NCBI RefSeq assembly: GCF_012939955.1
Contig: NZ_SPMY01000043.1
Coordinates: 24,116-88,115 of the forward strand
Length of the DNA: 64,000 nucleotides
Direction of reading: 5' to 3'
From: Candidatus Accumulibacter phosphatis
GTDB lineage: Bacteria; Pseudomonadota; Gammaproteobacteria; Burkholderiales; Rhodocyclaceae
Shown: positions 46,925 to 57,599 of the stretch, piece by piece
Position numbering within the stretch: the stretch's first letter is position 1
Layout of the letters: each line of letters begins with the position of its first letter
The notes under the pieces: model-generated
Databases searched by the model: none
Seen by the model: the letters and a program-made list of their open reading frames with translations, nothing else
Told to the model about the DNA's origin: nothing
Translations under genes and position numbers: made by a program

Positions 46925-46940
46925 ATCAAGAATCGTGCCA
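46925..46940 (-). promoter_or_regulatory. candidate sigma-54 (-24/-12) promoter for the oxidoreductase
   Basis: Read on the minus strand it is TGGCACG, four bases, then TTGAT, against consensus TGGCACG-N4-TTGCW. The -24 box is perfect and the spacing right, but the -12 GC is GA. It lies about 110 bases before the start. Confidence 0.5.
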
Positions 46941-47024
46941 GCCAGTGGCGGCACGCAACAGGCCCGGTATTTACAGCGCTTGACGGTGAGCGGACTATTT
47001 TCACGGGCTGACGATCGCTGCCGC

Positions 47025-47041
47025 CTGCCAAAACATGGCAG
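47025..47041. promoter_or_regulatory. 17-bp dyad, candidate binding site of the sigma-54 activator
   Basis: CTGCCA-N5-TGGCAG is a perfect 6-bp dyad, followed by another TTTGGCA half-site. It lies about 85 bases upstream of the sigma-54-like promoter, a usual enhancer distance. Confidence 0.45.
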
Positions 47042-47243
47042 TATTTGGCAGAGCAAACGCTCACGACATGTCGAGACAGCGCTGATAATGAATGTCTTGA
47101 CCGTTCCCCCCCTTCCCTTTTTCCCCCGACCCTTCTCGTGCAGAGGGAGAAGAGAGCTTCGTGGGTCGCGGACGCGACCTGCACGGCAACAAGATGATTG
47201 GCAGCAATGACCCCTACCCCCCAACCCCCACCCTCCCGCCGAA

Positions 47244-48575
<1,332 letters not shown>

Positions 48576-48593
48576 CCGCTTCGCGCAGCCAGC

Positions 48594-48779
48594 CTATTTG
48601 CTCGGCTTCTGGCCAGTCGCCTGCGCCTGTTTTTCCCGTAGTCGCTTGTTCTTGTCCTCACTGCCGAAAAAGACGTAGCGGCCGGCGAGTTCGCAGCCCT
48701 TCATCCCCGGATCACAAACCAGGTTTTTCACCTTGGCACATAGCCCCTTGATTTCATGCGGACAGCCCCACGACGACAT
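48594..48779 (-). CDS. small four-cysteine protein
   Basis: 61 residues from ATG 48779, which has GGAG seven bases upstream. MSSWGCPHEIKGLCAKVKNL starts it, and Cys residues at about 6, 14, 22 and 28 (CPHE, LCAK, VCDPGMKGC) could bind a metal or an Fe-S cluster. The C-terminus is Lys/Gln-rich. Similar short proteins occur beside redox genes in Rhodocyclales; the function is unknown. It is convergent with the sigma-54 activator. Confidence 0.7.
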   Translation of the reverse strand: MSSWGCPHEIKGLCAKVKNLVCDPGMKGCELAGRYVFFGSEDKNKRLREKQAQATGQKPSK

Positions 48780-49112
48780 GACAATCTCCAAAAAAAGGCG
48801 GCGATCAACGCGGCCAGAACGCAAGAAGGCAATTACCTTACCGCGAGAGCGCCTCCTGGCGTTCTTCACGGTCGGTGCTCATTGCCTTGCTGTAAGCAGT
48901 GATGGTATGAGCGCTAGTATAGTGCTGCTTTCTTGATGAGACTCTCGGCAATCATCCCGCACGCACGGTCATTGCAAGGAGGCGCAGCGTTGGTGGTCGT
49001 TGAGGCGGCCCCTTGCGGCGGTCGTGACGCGACCCAGGGGACTGGCGGCTGTGAATTGGCTTTCCTGACCATCAGGGTCGAATGGCCAACTCGATTCAGG
49101 CGCTACACATGG
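48780..49112. other. gene-free stretch with a partial copy of the hairpin repeat
   Basis: From about 48925 to 48990 the sequence (CTTGATGAGACTCTCGGCAA, then CGGTCATTGCAAGGAGGCGC) parallels 27405-27462, which is the left arm and flank of the MITE-like repeat. No right arm is present. Confidence 0.55.
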
Positions 49113-52100
49113 CTATGGCGTCGCTCCCGGCTCGGCCGTTGGCGCCGTCATGAGGACTTCGAGAGGCGAACCTGTGCTCAGATGCACGTCGCGTTGCGGG
49201 TACGAGATCTTGATTCCGCGTTCGCAAAAGGCCTTGTCGATGGCCATGTGCAGTTCGTGCGTGACGATGCTGCGGTTGAGGACCACGCGTGTGAACACGC
49301 GCAGCTCGAACTCCATACCGCTTTCGCCGAAACGCAGAAACAACGCCGCTGCCGCTGGCTCGTCAACAACGCTTTCGTTGTTCAGCGCGACCTCCATCAG
49401 GGTGTCGACCACCTGCTCCGCGTCGCTTCCGTAGGCGACGGCAAGGGGGACGATCAAGCGCGTGATGGGATCGGACAGGGTCCAGTTGATGCAATCCTGG
49501 GTGATGAAAGTCTTGTTCGGGATGAGCAGTTCCTTGCGATCCCAGTCGCTGATGGTCGTGGCGCGAATGTGGATGCGCGTCACCGTGCCGGTATGGCCGG
49601 CAATGGTCACGATGTCGCCGACGCGAAACGGCCGCTCGAAGAGAATGACGATGCCGGAAACGAAATTGGCGACGATTTCCTGCAGGCCGAAGCCCAGGCC
49701 GACGCCGAGCGCTGCGATCAGCCACTGCAGCTTCGTCCAGTCGATGCCGAGAAGATTCGACGCGGCAATCAGCCCGACGAGAACAATGAGGTAGTTCAGC
49801 AGCATGGTTATGGCATAGCCGGTGCCGGGAGCCAGATCGAAGCGGCTGAGGACGGCCACTTCGAGCGCACCGGGCAGGTTCCGGATGGCGATGATGGCGA
49901 TGGCGAAAACCGTCGCCGCGACGATCAGGCTCCAGAGGGTCACCACCTGCTGGGGCAGCGTGCCGTCGGCAGCGCCGAGGCGCCAGAGGACGATCTCGTC
50001 AAGCGTGCGCACCGCCGGCAACAGGCCTTGCCAGATCCAAGCCATGGCAAAGGCAATGCCTAGCAGGACGAGCAGGCGGAGCAGTGCGCGCGTTTGCCGG
50101 CTGATCGTGTGACGGTCGATTTCGTAGCTCTGCAAGGCTTCCGGAATGGCGTCGGCGGCGCGTTCGGCCGCCTGGCGATCGATCGTTTGCGTGCCCGCAT
50201 CCCGGCCCGCGTGACGCGCTTCGCGCGCCCGTGCCAGCGCCATTCGCCGCTCGAAGACGGAGAAAGCGCGCTCGAGCGTGGCGTGCACAAGCGTCGCCAT
50301 GGTGATCAGCACGATCGACTGCATGGTTAGCCGCAGCAGCTGTGAAGCGGTGTAGTGGTAGCCAAGCAGGGAAAGGCCAATCGTCGCCAGCGCGATGAGC
50401 ATTAGTGCGGGATACCACAGGTAGACGATGTACCACAGCCAGTTGTCGCCATCGGTCTCGGCGAGACTGAGACGCGACAGGCGCCACAGCCGGGAAGCGA
50501 TCCAGGCAATCGCCAGACAGAACACGATCAGGGAAATCCGTCCCAGGCCGTCACGAATCTCCGGGGCGGCGTGCACCGAAACCAGGACCATAACGATGGT
50601 GATCGGCACGAAGAGCAGCATCAGCCGCCGGGTGTTGCGGCGCAGCAGGGTCAGCGTTGACAGGCTCCAGTCGAAATGCACGGCGGCGACGCCCTTGGCA
50701 CGAACCAGCTGCAGGAGGAACTCCATGAACAGGATCAGGACGCCACCCGTCATAAGCGCGGTCTCCAGGCTGCGGGCGAAACCCGTATGGCTGTGAGCCA
50801 GGTAGGCCAGTCCAAAAAGTAGCAACGCCGGCGGCAAGGCAAGAGCCGCCGTGATCGCGAAAGCTTCCAGGGTCAGTACCAGATCATCCGACTGCACCTT
50901 GCCGATCCGCGGCGCCATCCGCTCCAGGCGCTGCTTCAAGCGGCCACGGCTGGCGATGGCGAGCACCAGGAGCAGCAGCAGGCCGAGGAATCCCGGCAGG
51001 CGGTGATCCAGATTTCTGGCGGCGGCCTGCCGCACGTCCTGCCAGTGCGCGGGCTCCGAAAGCCAGGCCATGGAATCAACCGCGGCGCGCAGCGTTTGCA
51101 TGCCCATCGGTTGCGCGCTGGGAATCCAGAACAGATGGCTCTCGAGCGCATCACGGTAGGTATGCGAGCGATCGGAGAAATACTTGAGCTGGGTGAGCAG
51201 CACGAACAGTTCATCGGCGTAGCGCGCCTGCTCATTCTTCAGGCGGGTAATCAGGCTGCGGCGCTGTTCGAGCAGGCTGTCGATCGCCGCGCCCCAGTCC
51301 TGGGTAGCCCCACGCAGCAGCTTTTCCAGCGCCGGCTTGCTGGGCAGGTCGTAGGGCGGGCGCTTCTCCTCCAGTTGAAACAGGGCAATGCGGCTGGCCT
51401 CGAGTTCGCCTTCCGCCTTGCTGCGGGCGCTCTCGATGTTGATGGCGTCCGAAGCCTTGTCCCTTTCCTGGCGCAAGGCGATACCGAAGGCCGCCGAGGC
51501 GTCGAGCTGATTGAGATTGAGCAGGCGATCGAGCGTTTCCAGCTTGCTGTTGAGCAGCGACACGGCGCCGCGCAGGCGAGCGCTCTCGGCTTCCGCCTGC
51601 TGCCTTTTTACCAGTATTTCGTCGATCAATCTGGACAGGCGGATATTGCCCTCGGCAAAACCCAGCAAGTCCTCTGGCGCCGCACCCAGCGACTGCATGA
51701 AGGCCTCGAGATCGCTGACCAGCGCACTCACCCCGGCTTTGTGAACGCGACCCAGAATGGCTTGCAGCGCGGCGATGTAGTCCGTCGTACTGGCCAGCTG
51801 GTCAGCCAGCAGGTCGGCTTCGGCCTCCATCAGTGCCAGGCGTGCCGGTCGGCTGGCCAGGCGCTCGCTCAAGGCCTCGATCCGCGCCAGCCCGAGGCGC
51901 TTGTCGGCAGCGCGAGCGGCGGCCTCGGCCAGCTGAGTTTGCTCGGAGGTGCCGACTGCACGCGCGCTGTTGTCGACCTTGTCCACGCTCTCTTGCGCGG
52001 TGCTGAGCAGTTGCTTGAGCGCCAGAGCGCGTTCTGACTGCACGCTGGATTGCACCCGGGCGAGTTTTGTCCGCAGAATCGCTTCTTCACCCACGACGTC

Positions 52101-52517
52101 CAGAAGCGCCTGCTCGACAACGCTCGGCGGCTGCTTTTCTAGGTCTTTGGCGACTTTCGGCGGTCGGTAGGCTTGCTGCTCGGCGCGCAATCGCTGCCGC
52201 TCGCGGGGCAGGTCGCGCAGCGCCTGCGCATAGGCGCGAGCCTCCTCTTCAAAGCGCTCGGCAGCCTCGATGCGGGAGATGGCCAGCCGATACAGGGCGG
52301 CAATTTCGGCTTTCTGCGCAGCGCTGAGAGTGCCGGACTGCTCGACCGACGCCAGGCGCTGCTGCAGGTCCGCAACACCCGGCAAGAGCGTTTCCTGGGC
52401 GCCGAGCAGCGATGCCCAGAGCAGAACGATGGGTATGATGGCGCGGCGGACAATGAGCGCCAGAAACGTCGCCCGGCCGGGAGCGGATCGTCCCTGTCCG
52501 CGCAAGGGCATGGACAT
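49113..52517 (-). CDS. large MscS-family mechanosensitive channel (MscK/MscM-like)
   Basis: 1134 residues. A signal-like hydrophobic N-terminus is followed by a long periplasmic coiled-coil region (about 45-480, EQSGTLSAAQKAEIAALYRL). About ten transmembrane helices come next, then the MscS pore helix and beta-domain (WLIAALGVGLGFGLQEIVAN, FERPFRVGDIVTIAGHTGTV, IPNKTFITQDCINWT) and the C-terminal alpha/beta cap. It releases solutes under osmotic downshock. The alanyl-tRNA editing gene precedes it by 3 bases, so the two are co-transcribed. Confidence 0.93.
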   Translation of the reverse strand: MSMPLRGQGRSAPGRATFLALIVRRAIIPIVLLWASLLGAQETLLPGVADLQQRLASVEQSGTLSAAQKAEIAALYRLAISRIEAAERFEEEARAYAQALRDLPRERQRLRAEQQAYRPPKVAKDLEKQPPSVVEQALLDVVGEEAILRTKLARVQSSVQSERALALKQLLSTAQESVDKVDNSARAVGTSEQTQLAEAAARAADKRLGLARIEALSERLASRPARLALMEAEADLLADQLASTTDYIAALQAILGRVHKAGVSALVSDLEAFMQSLGAAPEDLLGFAEGNIRLSRLIDEILVKRQQAEAESARLRGAVSLLNSKLETLDRLLNLNQLDASAAFGIALRQERDKASDAINIESARSKAEGELEASRIALFQLEEKRPPYDLPSKPALEKLLRGATQDWGAAIDSLLEQRRSLITRLKNEQARYADELFVLLTQLKYFSDRSHTYRDALESHLFWIPSAQPMGMQTLRAAVDSMAWLSEPAHWQDVRQAAARNLDHRLPGFLGLLLLLVLAIASRGRLKQRLERMAPRIGKVQSDDLVLTLEAFAITAALALPPALLLFGLAYLAHSHTGFARSLETALMTGGVLILFMEFLLQLVRAKGVAAVHFDWSLSTLTLLRRNTRRLMLLFVPITIVMVLVSVHAAPEIRDGLGRISLIVFCLAIAWIASRLWRLSRLSLAETDGDNWLWYIVYLWYPALMLIALATIGLSLLGYHYTASQLLRLTMQSIVLITMATLVHATLERAFSVFERRMALARAREARHAGRDAGTQTIDRQAAERAADAIPEALQSYEIDRHTISRQTRALLRLLVLLGIAFAMAWIWQGLLPAVRTLDEIVLWRLGAADGTLPQQVVTLWSLIVAATVFAIAIIAIRNLPGALEVAVLSRFDLAPGTGYAITMLLNYLIVLVGLIAASNLLGIDWTKLQWLIAALGVGLGFGLQEIVANFVSGIVILFERPFRVGDIVTIAGHTGTVTRIHIRATTISDWDRKELLIPNKTFITQDCINWTLSDPITRLIVPLAVAYGSDAEQVVDTLMEVALNNESVVDEPAAAALFLRFGESGMEFELRVFTRVVLNRSIVTHELHMAIDKAFCERGIKISYPQRDVHLSTGSPLEVLMTAPTAEPGATP

Positions 52518-52520
52518 TGC

Positions 52521-53258
52521 TCAGCGCGCGCTATCGACGAGCGGCGCGAAACCGAGCACGACGCGGCGCGTCATCGCCGACTTCTTCTCGATGCGAGTGA
52601 CGATGACGGTACCGACTTCGGCCGTGTTGGCCACATGGGTGCCGCCGCAGGGTTGCAGATCGACGCCTTCGATCTCGAGCACGCGCACCCGCCCCAGGCC
52701 ACGCGGCGGCTTGACACTCATGCTGCGCACCAGGCCCGGGTTGGCATCAAGCTCGGCTTCCGTAATCCAGCGCTGGCTGACCGGATGCGCCTCTTTGACC
52801 AGGCGCGCCAGGCCCGCATTCAGCGCCGACTTGTCGAGCGGCGCAGTCATGTGGAAGTCCAGGCGCGCGTAATCGGCGGTGATCGAACAACCGTCGACCG
52901 GCTGCGGAACCAGCGCGCACAGCAGGTGCGTGGCCGTATGAAAGCGCATGTGCCGCTGCCGGCGCGGCATGTCGATCTGGGCGGTGACCGGCGTTCCGAC
53001 GCTCAACAACGCCAGCAGCCCCTGCTGCGCAGCGCCCGCCAGGTGCAGAATCTCGCCCGGGAACGCACCCTTGCGGGTATCGAAGATCTCCAACTCGCTA
53101 CCGTCAGGCAGGATCAACATGCCTCGGTCACCTGCCTGGCCGCCACCCAGCGGATAGAAAACCGTGCGATCGAGTTGCACGCCACGCTCGTCGACGCGCG
53201 TTATGCGGGCATTACAGGTGGCAAGCGAGGCGTCTTCGCGAAACAGCTCTTCGGTCAT
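52521..53258 (-). CDS. alanyl-tRNA editing protein (AlaX family)
   Basis: 245 residues. AlaX proteins hydrolyse mischarged Ser-tRNA(Ala) or Gly-tRNA(Ala) in trans. The editing-domain metal ligands are visible: HTATH (HxxxH) and the later CGGTH. VFYPLGGGQAGDRG is the N-terminal beta-barrel signature, which puts it in the longer AlaX-L/M type. The start at 53258 avoids a 9-residue unsupported extension. It overlaps no gene but abuts the MscS gene. Confidence 0.93.
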   Translation of the reverse strand: MTEELFREDASLATCNARITRVDERGVQLDRTVFYPLGGGQAGDRGMLILPDGSELEIFDTRKGAFPGEILHLAGAAQQGLLALLSVGTPVTAQIDMPRRQRHMRFHTATHLLCALVPQPVDGCSITADYARLDFHMTAPLDKSALNAGLARLVKEAHPVSQRWITEAELDANPGLVRSMSVKPPRGLGRVRVLEIEGVDLQPCGGTHVANTAEVGTVIVTRIEKKSAMTRRVVLGFAPLVDSAR

Positions 53259-53807
53259 CGGTGGTCCTGTCAAGGAAAGCCGCACCCGCCGAACTTGTCA
53301 CTGCGGGCGATCAAGGCAAATTGAGGACTTTGAGTGTATACCGCTACGCGGTAGCCGGAAAGGAGAAGCCCTCGTAACACATGGGCTAAATGGCTGAATT
53401 TATTGGCAGTGTGGGGTGAAATTGAAGCGCCGACTGACCGCCTGATCGATCGATTCTTGGACATATGGCCGTTGCCTTCGCGCAGCGTGCTCCCTGGATT
53501 GCTTCGCTTGGCTCGCAATGACGACGACGCTGCTAGCCGCTCCAGTCGCGACGCCGTCACCGCGAGAAACCAACAACGCGGCAATCGCGCATAGTTTTCT
53601 GGCAGCGACCATCGTGACATGCGCACCATTTTCCGGTAAGCAGCGCCTTGATTCTTCCGCTTCGTCGCCTCACCGCAGCCGTCATTCATGGGTTGCGGGT
53701 TATGCTCTGGCTGAATATTCGGCATGCCTGACACTTGCGACACACTGCCCGTTTCCGGAGTGAGTGGGCTCGCCTCACCCAGTAAAAGAAATCGAACCGA
53801 AGCGCTG
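53259..53807. other. gene-free stretch with a short repeat fragment
   Basis: GGATTGCTTCGCTTGGCTCG at 53496-53515 followed by CAATGACG is a commonly dispersed phrase, similar to the right arm of the hairpin repeat. No gene is supported. Confidence 0.45.
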
Positions 53808-54060
53808 ATGGACCAGGCCACACATAACAAGATCGTCTCCTTCATCTGGGGCATCGCCGACGATGTCCTGCGCGACCTCTTCAGGCGCGGCAAGTACCCC
53901 GACGTAATCCTGCCGATGTGCGTCATCCGGCGCCTGGAGCCACTTCTACAAAGCGCAACCGCTGCGCGCACTGGAAGAGATCAGTGCGGATATCCTGGCC
54001 AACGAGAAGGAAGCCGAGGGACTGCTGGATGGGTTGCTGAAGGGCGGGACAGGCGCATGA
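53808..54060 (+). pseudogene. hsdM: type I restriction-modification HsdM remnant: N-terminus joined to C-terminus
   Basis: MDQATHNKIVSFIWGIADDV and LRDLFRRGKYPDVILPMCVI are the start of an HsdM methyltransferase. After RRLEP the frame changes, and the C-terminal end of HsdM follows (FYKAQPLRALEEISADILAN, LLDGLLKGG), stopping at 54058-54060. The N6-adenine methyltransferase core (several hundred residues) is missing, so the gene is dead. The stop overlaps the next start (ATGA), preserving the original operon spacing. Confidence 0.88.
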
Positions 54061-55109
54061 AGAAAGGGATCAAGCGGCCCGACCGTGACGCTGCAAAGCA
54101 GGCAGTGACCAAGTCTGTGCCCACGGCAGGCGAGACAATTCCCGCTGACCAAGGAGCCCTGCTGGGCGATCTGCGAACTCTCGTCCGCTCGCCCCGCCAG
54201 CGGCTGGCCAGCATTGCCAATGTCACCTACACGCGGCTGTGCTGGCAGCTTGGTTGCCGCCTGCTGCGAGAAAACCTGCAGGCGGGACGCGCGGCCTACG
54301 GCAAGGAGATTCTTGCGACCGTGTCGCAAGAATTGACCGCCGAGTTCGGCGCCGGCTTCAGCTACACGGCCCTGACGCGCATGGCCCGATTCGCCGAGTG
54401 GATGACCGACGAGCAGATTCTTGCGACGCTGTCGCAAACATTGAGCGGGAGCCACTTCGTCGAGCTACTGCCGGCCGATCAAGGATCAGCTGGCCCGCGA
54501 CTTCTACGCCGAGATGTGCCGCATCGAGCGCTGCGACGTGCGTACCCTGCGCCTGAAGATCGTCGGCATGCTGTACCAGCGCACCGCCCTGTCGAAGAAG
54601 CCGCAAGCCGTCATCTCGGCAGAGATCGGCAAACTTGGCGAGGGGCCGATGAGCCCCGACATCGTCTTCCGCGATCCGTACCTTCTCGATCTCCTGGGAC
54701 TCACGGGGGCCTATATCGAACGCGATCTCGAGAGCGCCATCCTGCGCGAGATCGAGTGCGTGCTGCTGGAGCTTGGTACCGGCTTCGCCTTCGTTGCCCG
54801 GCAGAAGCGCCTAAGCGTCGGCAAGGACGATTTTCATCTCGACCCGCTGTTCTTCCACCGCCACCTGCGCTGGCTGGACAAATACGAACGGGAACTGGCG
54901 AAGAAGCGCCAATCGGTCTCATCCTGTGCGCATCCGCCGACGCCGAGCAGGTCGAACTGCTTCAACTCGACGCCAAGTCCATCCGCGTCAGCGAGTACCG
55001 CACCGAGTTACCGCCGTTGCCACTGCTGCGCAAACGGCTGCACCAGGCGATAGAACACGCCAGGGAACAGGCCGCCCGGCGCCTGCCTGACGCTGGAAGC
55101 CACGAATGA
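54057..55109 (+). pseudogene. YhcG/DUF1016-type PDDEXK nuclease gene, frameshifted and internally deleted
   Basis: MKKGIKRPDRDAAKQAVTKS begins the frame. RQRLASIANVTYTRLCWQLG and FSYTALTRMARFAEWM are the DUF1016 N-terminal domain. Near 54470 four extra bases shift the frame; it continues as IKDQLARDFYAEM and YQRTALSKKPQAV, then the nuclease part with FRDPYLLDLLGL and FAFVARQKRLSVGKDDFHLD. After FFHRHLR about 25 residues are absent and another shift leads to PIGLILCASADAEQVELLQL. YhcG proteins commonly accompany type I systems, as here. Not functional as it stands. Confidence 0.85.
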
Positions 55110-55714
55110 AGATCAACGACGCCACTTCACAGGCGATCGTCGCCCTCGCGCGGAGCATCGGTGAACTTCAGCAGCAGGCCGCACAGGAATACAGGCCAGT
55201 GGTCGACGACATCCTGCGCACTCGCTGCCGCGATACTCAGCACATCGAACACACACTGGATCGCCTGCTCGACTTCTGCGGTGATGACTCAGTGCTCGGA
55301 ATGTACAAGCGGCTCTGCCGTCACTATTGGAATCTCGACCCGCTGGCGGACGAGGATGCGGAGATCGAGCCTGTCCCAACCGACGGGGGTGGCGATGGCC
55401 ACAGCCAGCCAGAATTCGACCGCTTGAGCAACATCCTGAAGACCTTCAACGAGCAGTTCGGCACCCTGTTCGCCGACAGCGACCGGGTCGCCAGGCGTAT
55501 TCGCGAGGACATCGCGCCAAAGGTTGCTGCTGACGCAGCCTTCCAGAATGCACGGCAGAACACGCCACATACGGCGCGTATCGCACACGACCAGGCGCTG
55601 AGCCGAATGATGCAGGCGCTGCTCAAGGACGACACCCTGGTCTACAAGCAGTTTGTAGAGAACGAGGCCTTCCGGCGCTCGCTCAGCGACATGGTGTATG
55701 CGATGACGGGATAG
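55106..55714 (+). pseudogene. in-frame fusion of a small type-I-associated protein and the C-terminus of HsdR
   Basis: 202 residues. The first 75 (AIVALARSIGELQQQAAQEY, HYWNLDP) match a small protein often found in type I loci. From about 80 on (EFDRLSNILKTFNEQFGTLF, ADSDRVARRIREDIAPKVAA, NEAFRRSLSDMVYAMTG) it is the C-terminal end of the HsdR restriction subunit. The helicase and nuclease core of HsdR and whatever lay between have been deleted, leaving one open frame. It could be expressed but cannot restrict DNA. Start overlaps the preceding stop (ATGA). Confidence 0.85.
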
Positions 55715-55854
55715 CGCCGCGCCGTGTTGCAGGTGCGGTGAAACGTACGAACTCCTGGCGCTGCACGGACTTGACACTGCTGCCACGGCAGCCAAGGCGA
55801 GTTCTGTCAAATGACATATCCGCCTGCGCGCCATTGCCAGCAGGCGTAGCCAAG

Positions 55855-55984
55855 GTCATTTCGAGGAGGCAAAGCCGACGGGGCAATTCAGAGCTTTGCC
55901 TCTTCGCGTTGTCGATGCGGCGGCGGCAAGGAAATCAGAACGTGGAACTGGATTGCCGCGTCGGCCTCGCCTCCGCGCAATGAC
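55855..55984. repeat. MITE/REP-like hairpin element, copy 2
   Basis: Left arm 55855-55890 (GTCATTTCGAGGAGGC…) and right arm 55949-55984 (…CCTCCGCGCAATGAC) form an imperfect hairpin. Shared phrases with copy 1 at 27442-27578 include CAGAGCTTTG, TTCGCGTTGT and GGAACTGGATTGCC. Confidence 0.75.
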
Positions 55985-56104
55985 GGGGTGGGCGCCTCCG
56001 TTACCGCTCGATCTGATGCGCGCAGGCGGAAACCGACACCTTGATCCGAGTGGCACGGCTTCCCTTTGAGGCAGCCCTGGAAGTCTACACGAAAGCCGGA
56101 CAGC

Positions 56105-56131
56105 AAAAAGCCCCGGCTTTTGACCGGGGCT
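56105..56131 (-). terminator. rho-independent terminator, originally of the tRNA-Met gene
   Basis: On the minus strand: AGCCCCGG, loop TCAAAAG, CCGGGGCT, then TTTTT. A strong stem with a clean T-run, placed 16 bases after the tRNA 3' end. Confidence 0.85.
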
Positions 56132-56147
56132 AAATGCTTTAATCCGT

Positions 56148-56192
56148 TGGTGGTGATGGGTGGAATTGAACCACCGACCTATGGGTTATGAA
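56148..56192 (-). other. 3' fragment of a tRNA-Met(CAT) gene, attachment site of the integrative element
   Basis: On the minus strand: loop TTCATAA, CCCAT, variable AGGTC, T-arm GGTGG-TTCAATT-CCACC, acceptor CATCACC, A, CCA. The 5' half (D arm and acceptor GGTGATG) is not upstream, and the anticodon stem pairs poorly, so this is the severed 3' end. Integrase at 56361 lies just inside. The intact tRNA should be at the element's far end, outside the window. Confidence 0.8.
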
Positions 56193-56208
56193 TCCGTGAG
56201 TCCCGGTG

Positions 56209-56228
56209 GACCTATGGGTTTATAAACC
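56209..56228. repeat. repeated tRNA segment and palindrome at the element end
   Basis: GACCTATGGGTT of the tRNA fragment (56176-56187) is repeated exactly at 56209-56220 and runs into the 12-bp palindrome GGTTTATAAACC (56217-56228). It could be an integrase or excisionase arm site. Confidence 0.5.
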
Positions 56229-56360
56229 TTAATGGAACTATACACAGCAGGCTATAGCGGCTAAACTCACCTTAACGGGGTTACGCGAAACAGGATGGTT
56301 TTTGACCTGGAATGTAACCCCAGCGTAATCCCAAATTTCCCAAGGGCATAAGGAGAGGTC

Positions 56361-57599
56361 ATGAACGATACCGCGAAGCTGCAATTCAACAAGGAAAAGC
56401 TGCTCGCCCTGCCGCTACCTGCGGTGGGCTCGCGGTCGACTTATCACGACACCAAGGCGCCGGGCCTGCAACTGCGCGTGTCGGCAAGCGGCGTGAAAAC
56501 CTTTTCGATGTACCGGCGTACGAAAGGCGGCGGACCGGAGCGCGTCACCCTCGGGCGATTCCCCGCGATGACCGTCGAGCAAGCGCGCAAGGCAGCCGCC
56601 ATGGTGAATGCAGAAATCGAGGACGGCGCAAACCCTGCGCAGGCGAAGCGTGTACTAAAAGGGGAACCGACGCTCACTGAGGTCTTCGCCGAGTACGGCA
56701 GGCGACACGGGGAGAAAAAGCAAGCGTGGGCTGCCGATCAACAGCGCTTCCGTGACTACCTGCAGCCCTCCCTTGGCAAGCGGAAATTGGCGACAATCAC
56801 GCGTGCGATGATCGCCCGGACACTTTCCGACGCCGAGAAAACCGGCAAGGCCGTGGCCACTGTGCGCAATATTCGTGCTCTTGCATCAAGCATCTTCGGC
56901 AAGGCAATCGAATGGGGATATGTCGACGCCAACCCGGCACAAGGTGTCACGATTTCGGGCGCCAAGGTAAGCCGTGATCGCTTCCTCCGATCCGACGAGC
57001 TTCCCCGCTTCTTCCAATCGCTGGCGGAAGAGCAGAACGAGACCTTGCGAGACTACATTCTGCTGGCGCTGCTGACCGGCGCGCGTCGCGCCAACTTGCT
57101 CGCGATGCGCTGGACGGAAGTTAACCTGAAAGAGTCCGTCTGGCGGATTCCCAATACGAAAAATGGTACGCCGCAAAACGTAACGCTTTCGCCTGAAGCG
57201 GTGACCATTCTGCAAGCACGACAGGACGCTGCCGAGAGCGGCGCCGTTTTTGTTTTCCCGGGAAGCGGCGAGAGCGGTCATATCGAGGAACCGAAAAAAG
57301 CTGTCATTCGCGTCATGGAACGGGCCGGCATCCCCTACGGCAGGAACATCCCGGACGGCGTAACGCTGCATGATCTGCGCCGGACCTTGGGAAGCTGGCA
57401 GGCCAAGACAGGTGCATCGCTGGCAATCATTGGCAAGAGCTTGAACCACAAGAGCCAGCAGGCGACCGCAATCTATGCCCGTCTCGACCTTGACCCGGTG
57501 CGGGCGTCTGTCAATACGGCAACTGCGGCTATGATGGAAGCTGGCGGAATGAAAGACGCAGCGGAGGTGCTGCCCATGCCGAAGCGGGGCAAGGCGTGA
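56361..57599 (+). CDS. int: tyrosine recombinase/integrase with DUF4102 arm-binding domain
   Basis: 412 residues. The N-terminal DUF4102 part (YHDTKAPGLQLRVSASGVKT, RVTLGRFPAMTVEQARKAA) is typical of P4-like integrases of tRNA-located islands. A SAM-like core-binding domain and the catalytic domain follow: Arg242 (TGARR), Lys267, HDLRR (His337, Arg340), His363 (LNHKS) and the nucleophile Tyr372 (IYARL). An AGGAGAGGTC ribosome-binding region precedes the ATG. It sits about 170 bases from the tRNA fragment, and its stop overlaps the toxin start (GTGA). Confidence 0.95.
   Translation: MNDTAKLQFNKEKLLALPLPAVGSRSTYHDTKAPGLQLRVSASGVKTFSMYRRTKGGGPERVTLGRFPAMTVEQARKAAAMVNAEIEDGANPAQAKRVLKGEPTLTEVFAEYGRRHGEKKQAWAADQQRFRDYLQPSLGKRKLATITRAMIARTLSDAEKTGKAVATVRNIRALASSIFGKAIEWGYVDANPAQGVTISGAKVSRDRFLRSDELPRFFQSLAEEQNETLRDYILLALLTGARRANLLAMRWTEVNLKESVWRIPNTKNGTPQNVTLSPEAVTILQARQDAAESGAVFVFPGSGESGHIEEPKKAVIRVMERAGIPYGRNIPDGVTLHDLRRTLGSWQAKTGASLAIIGKSLNHKSQQATAIYARLDLDPVRASVNTATAAMMEAGGMKDAAEVLPMPKRGKA

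Noticed and set aside
53808..55109. Single 461-residue fusion protein read straight through
   Set aside because: The continuous frame is accidental: it passes from HsdM into the wrong frame and then into YhcG with further shifts; the pieces match different families in different frames.
56148..56230. Complete tRNA-Met gene
   Set aside because: Only the anticodon-loop-to-CCA part is present; no D arm or matching 5' acceptor strand, and the anticodon stem is mismatched.
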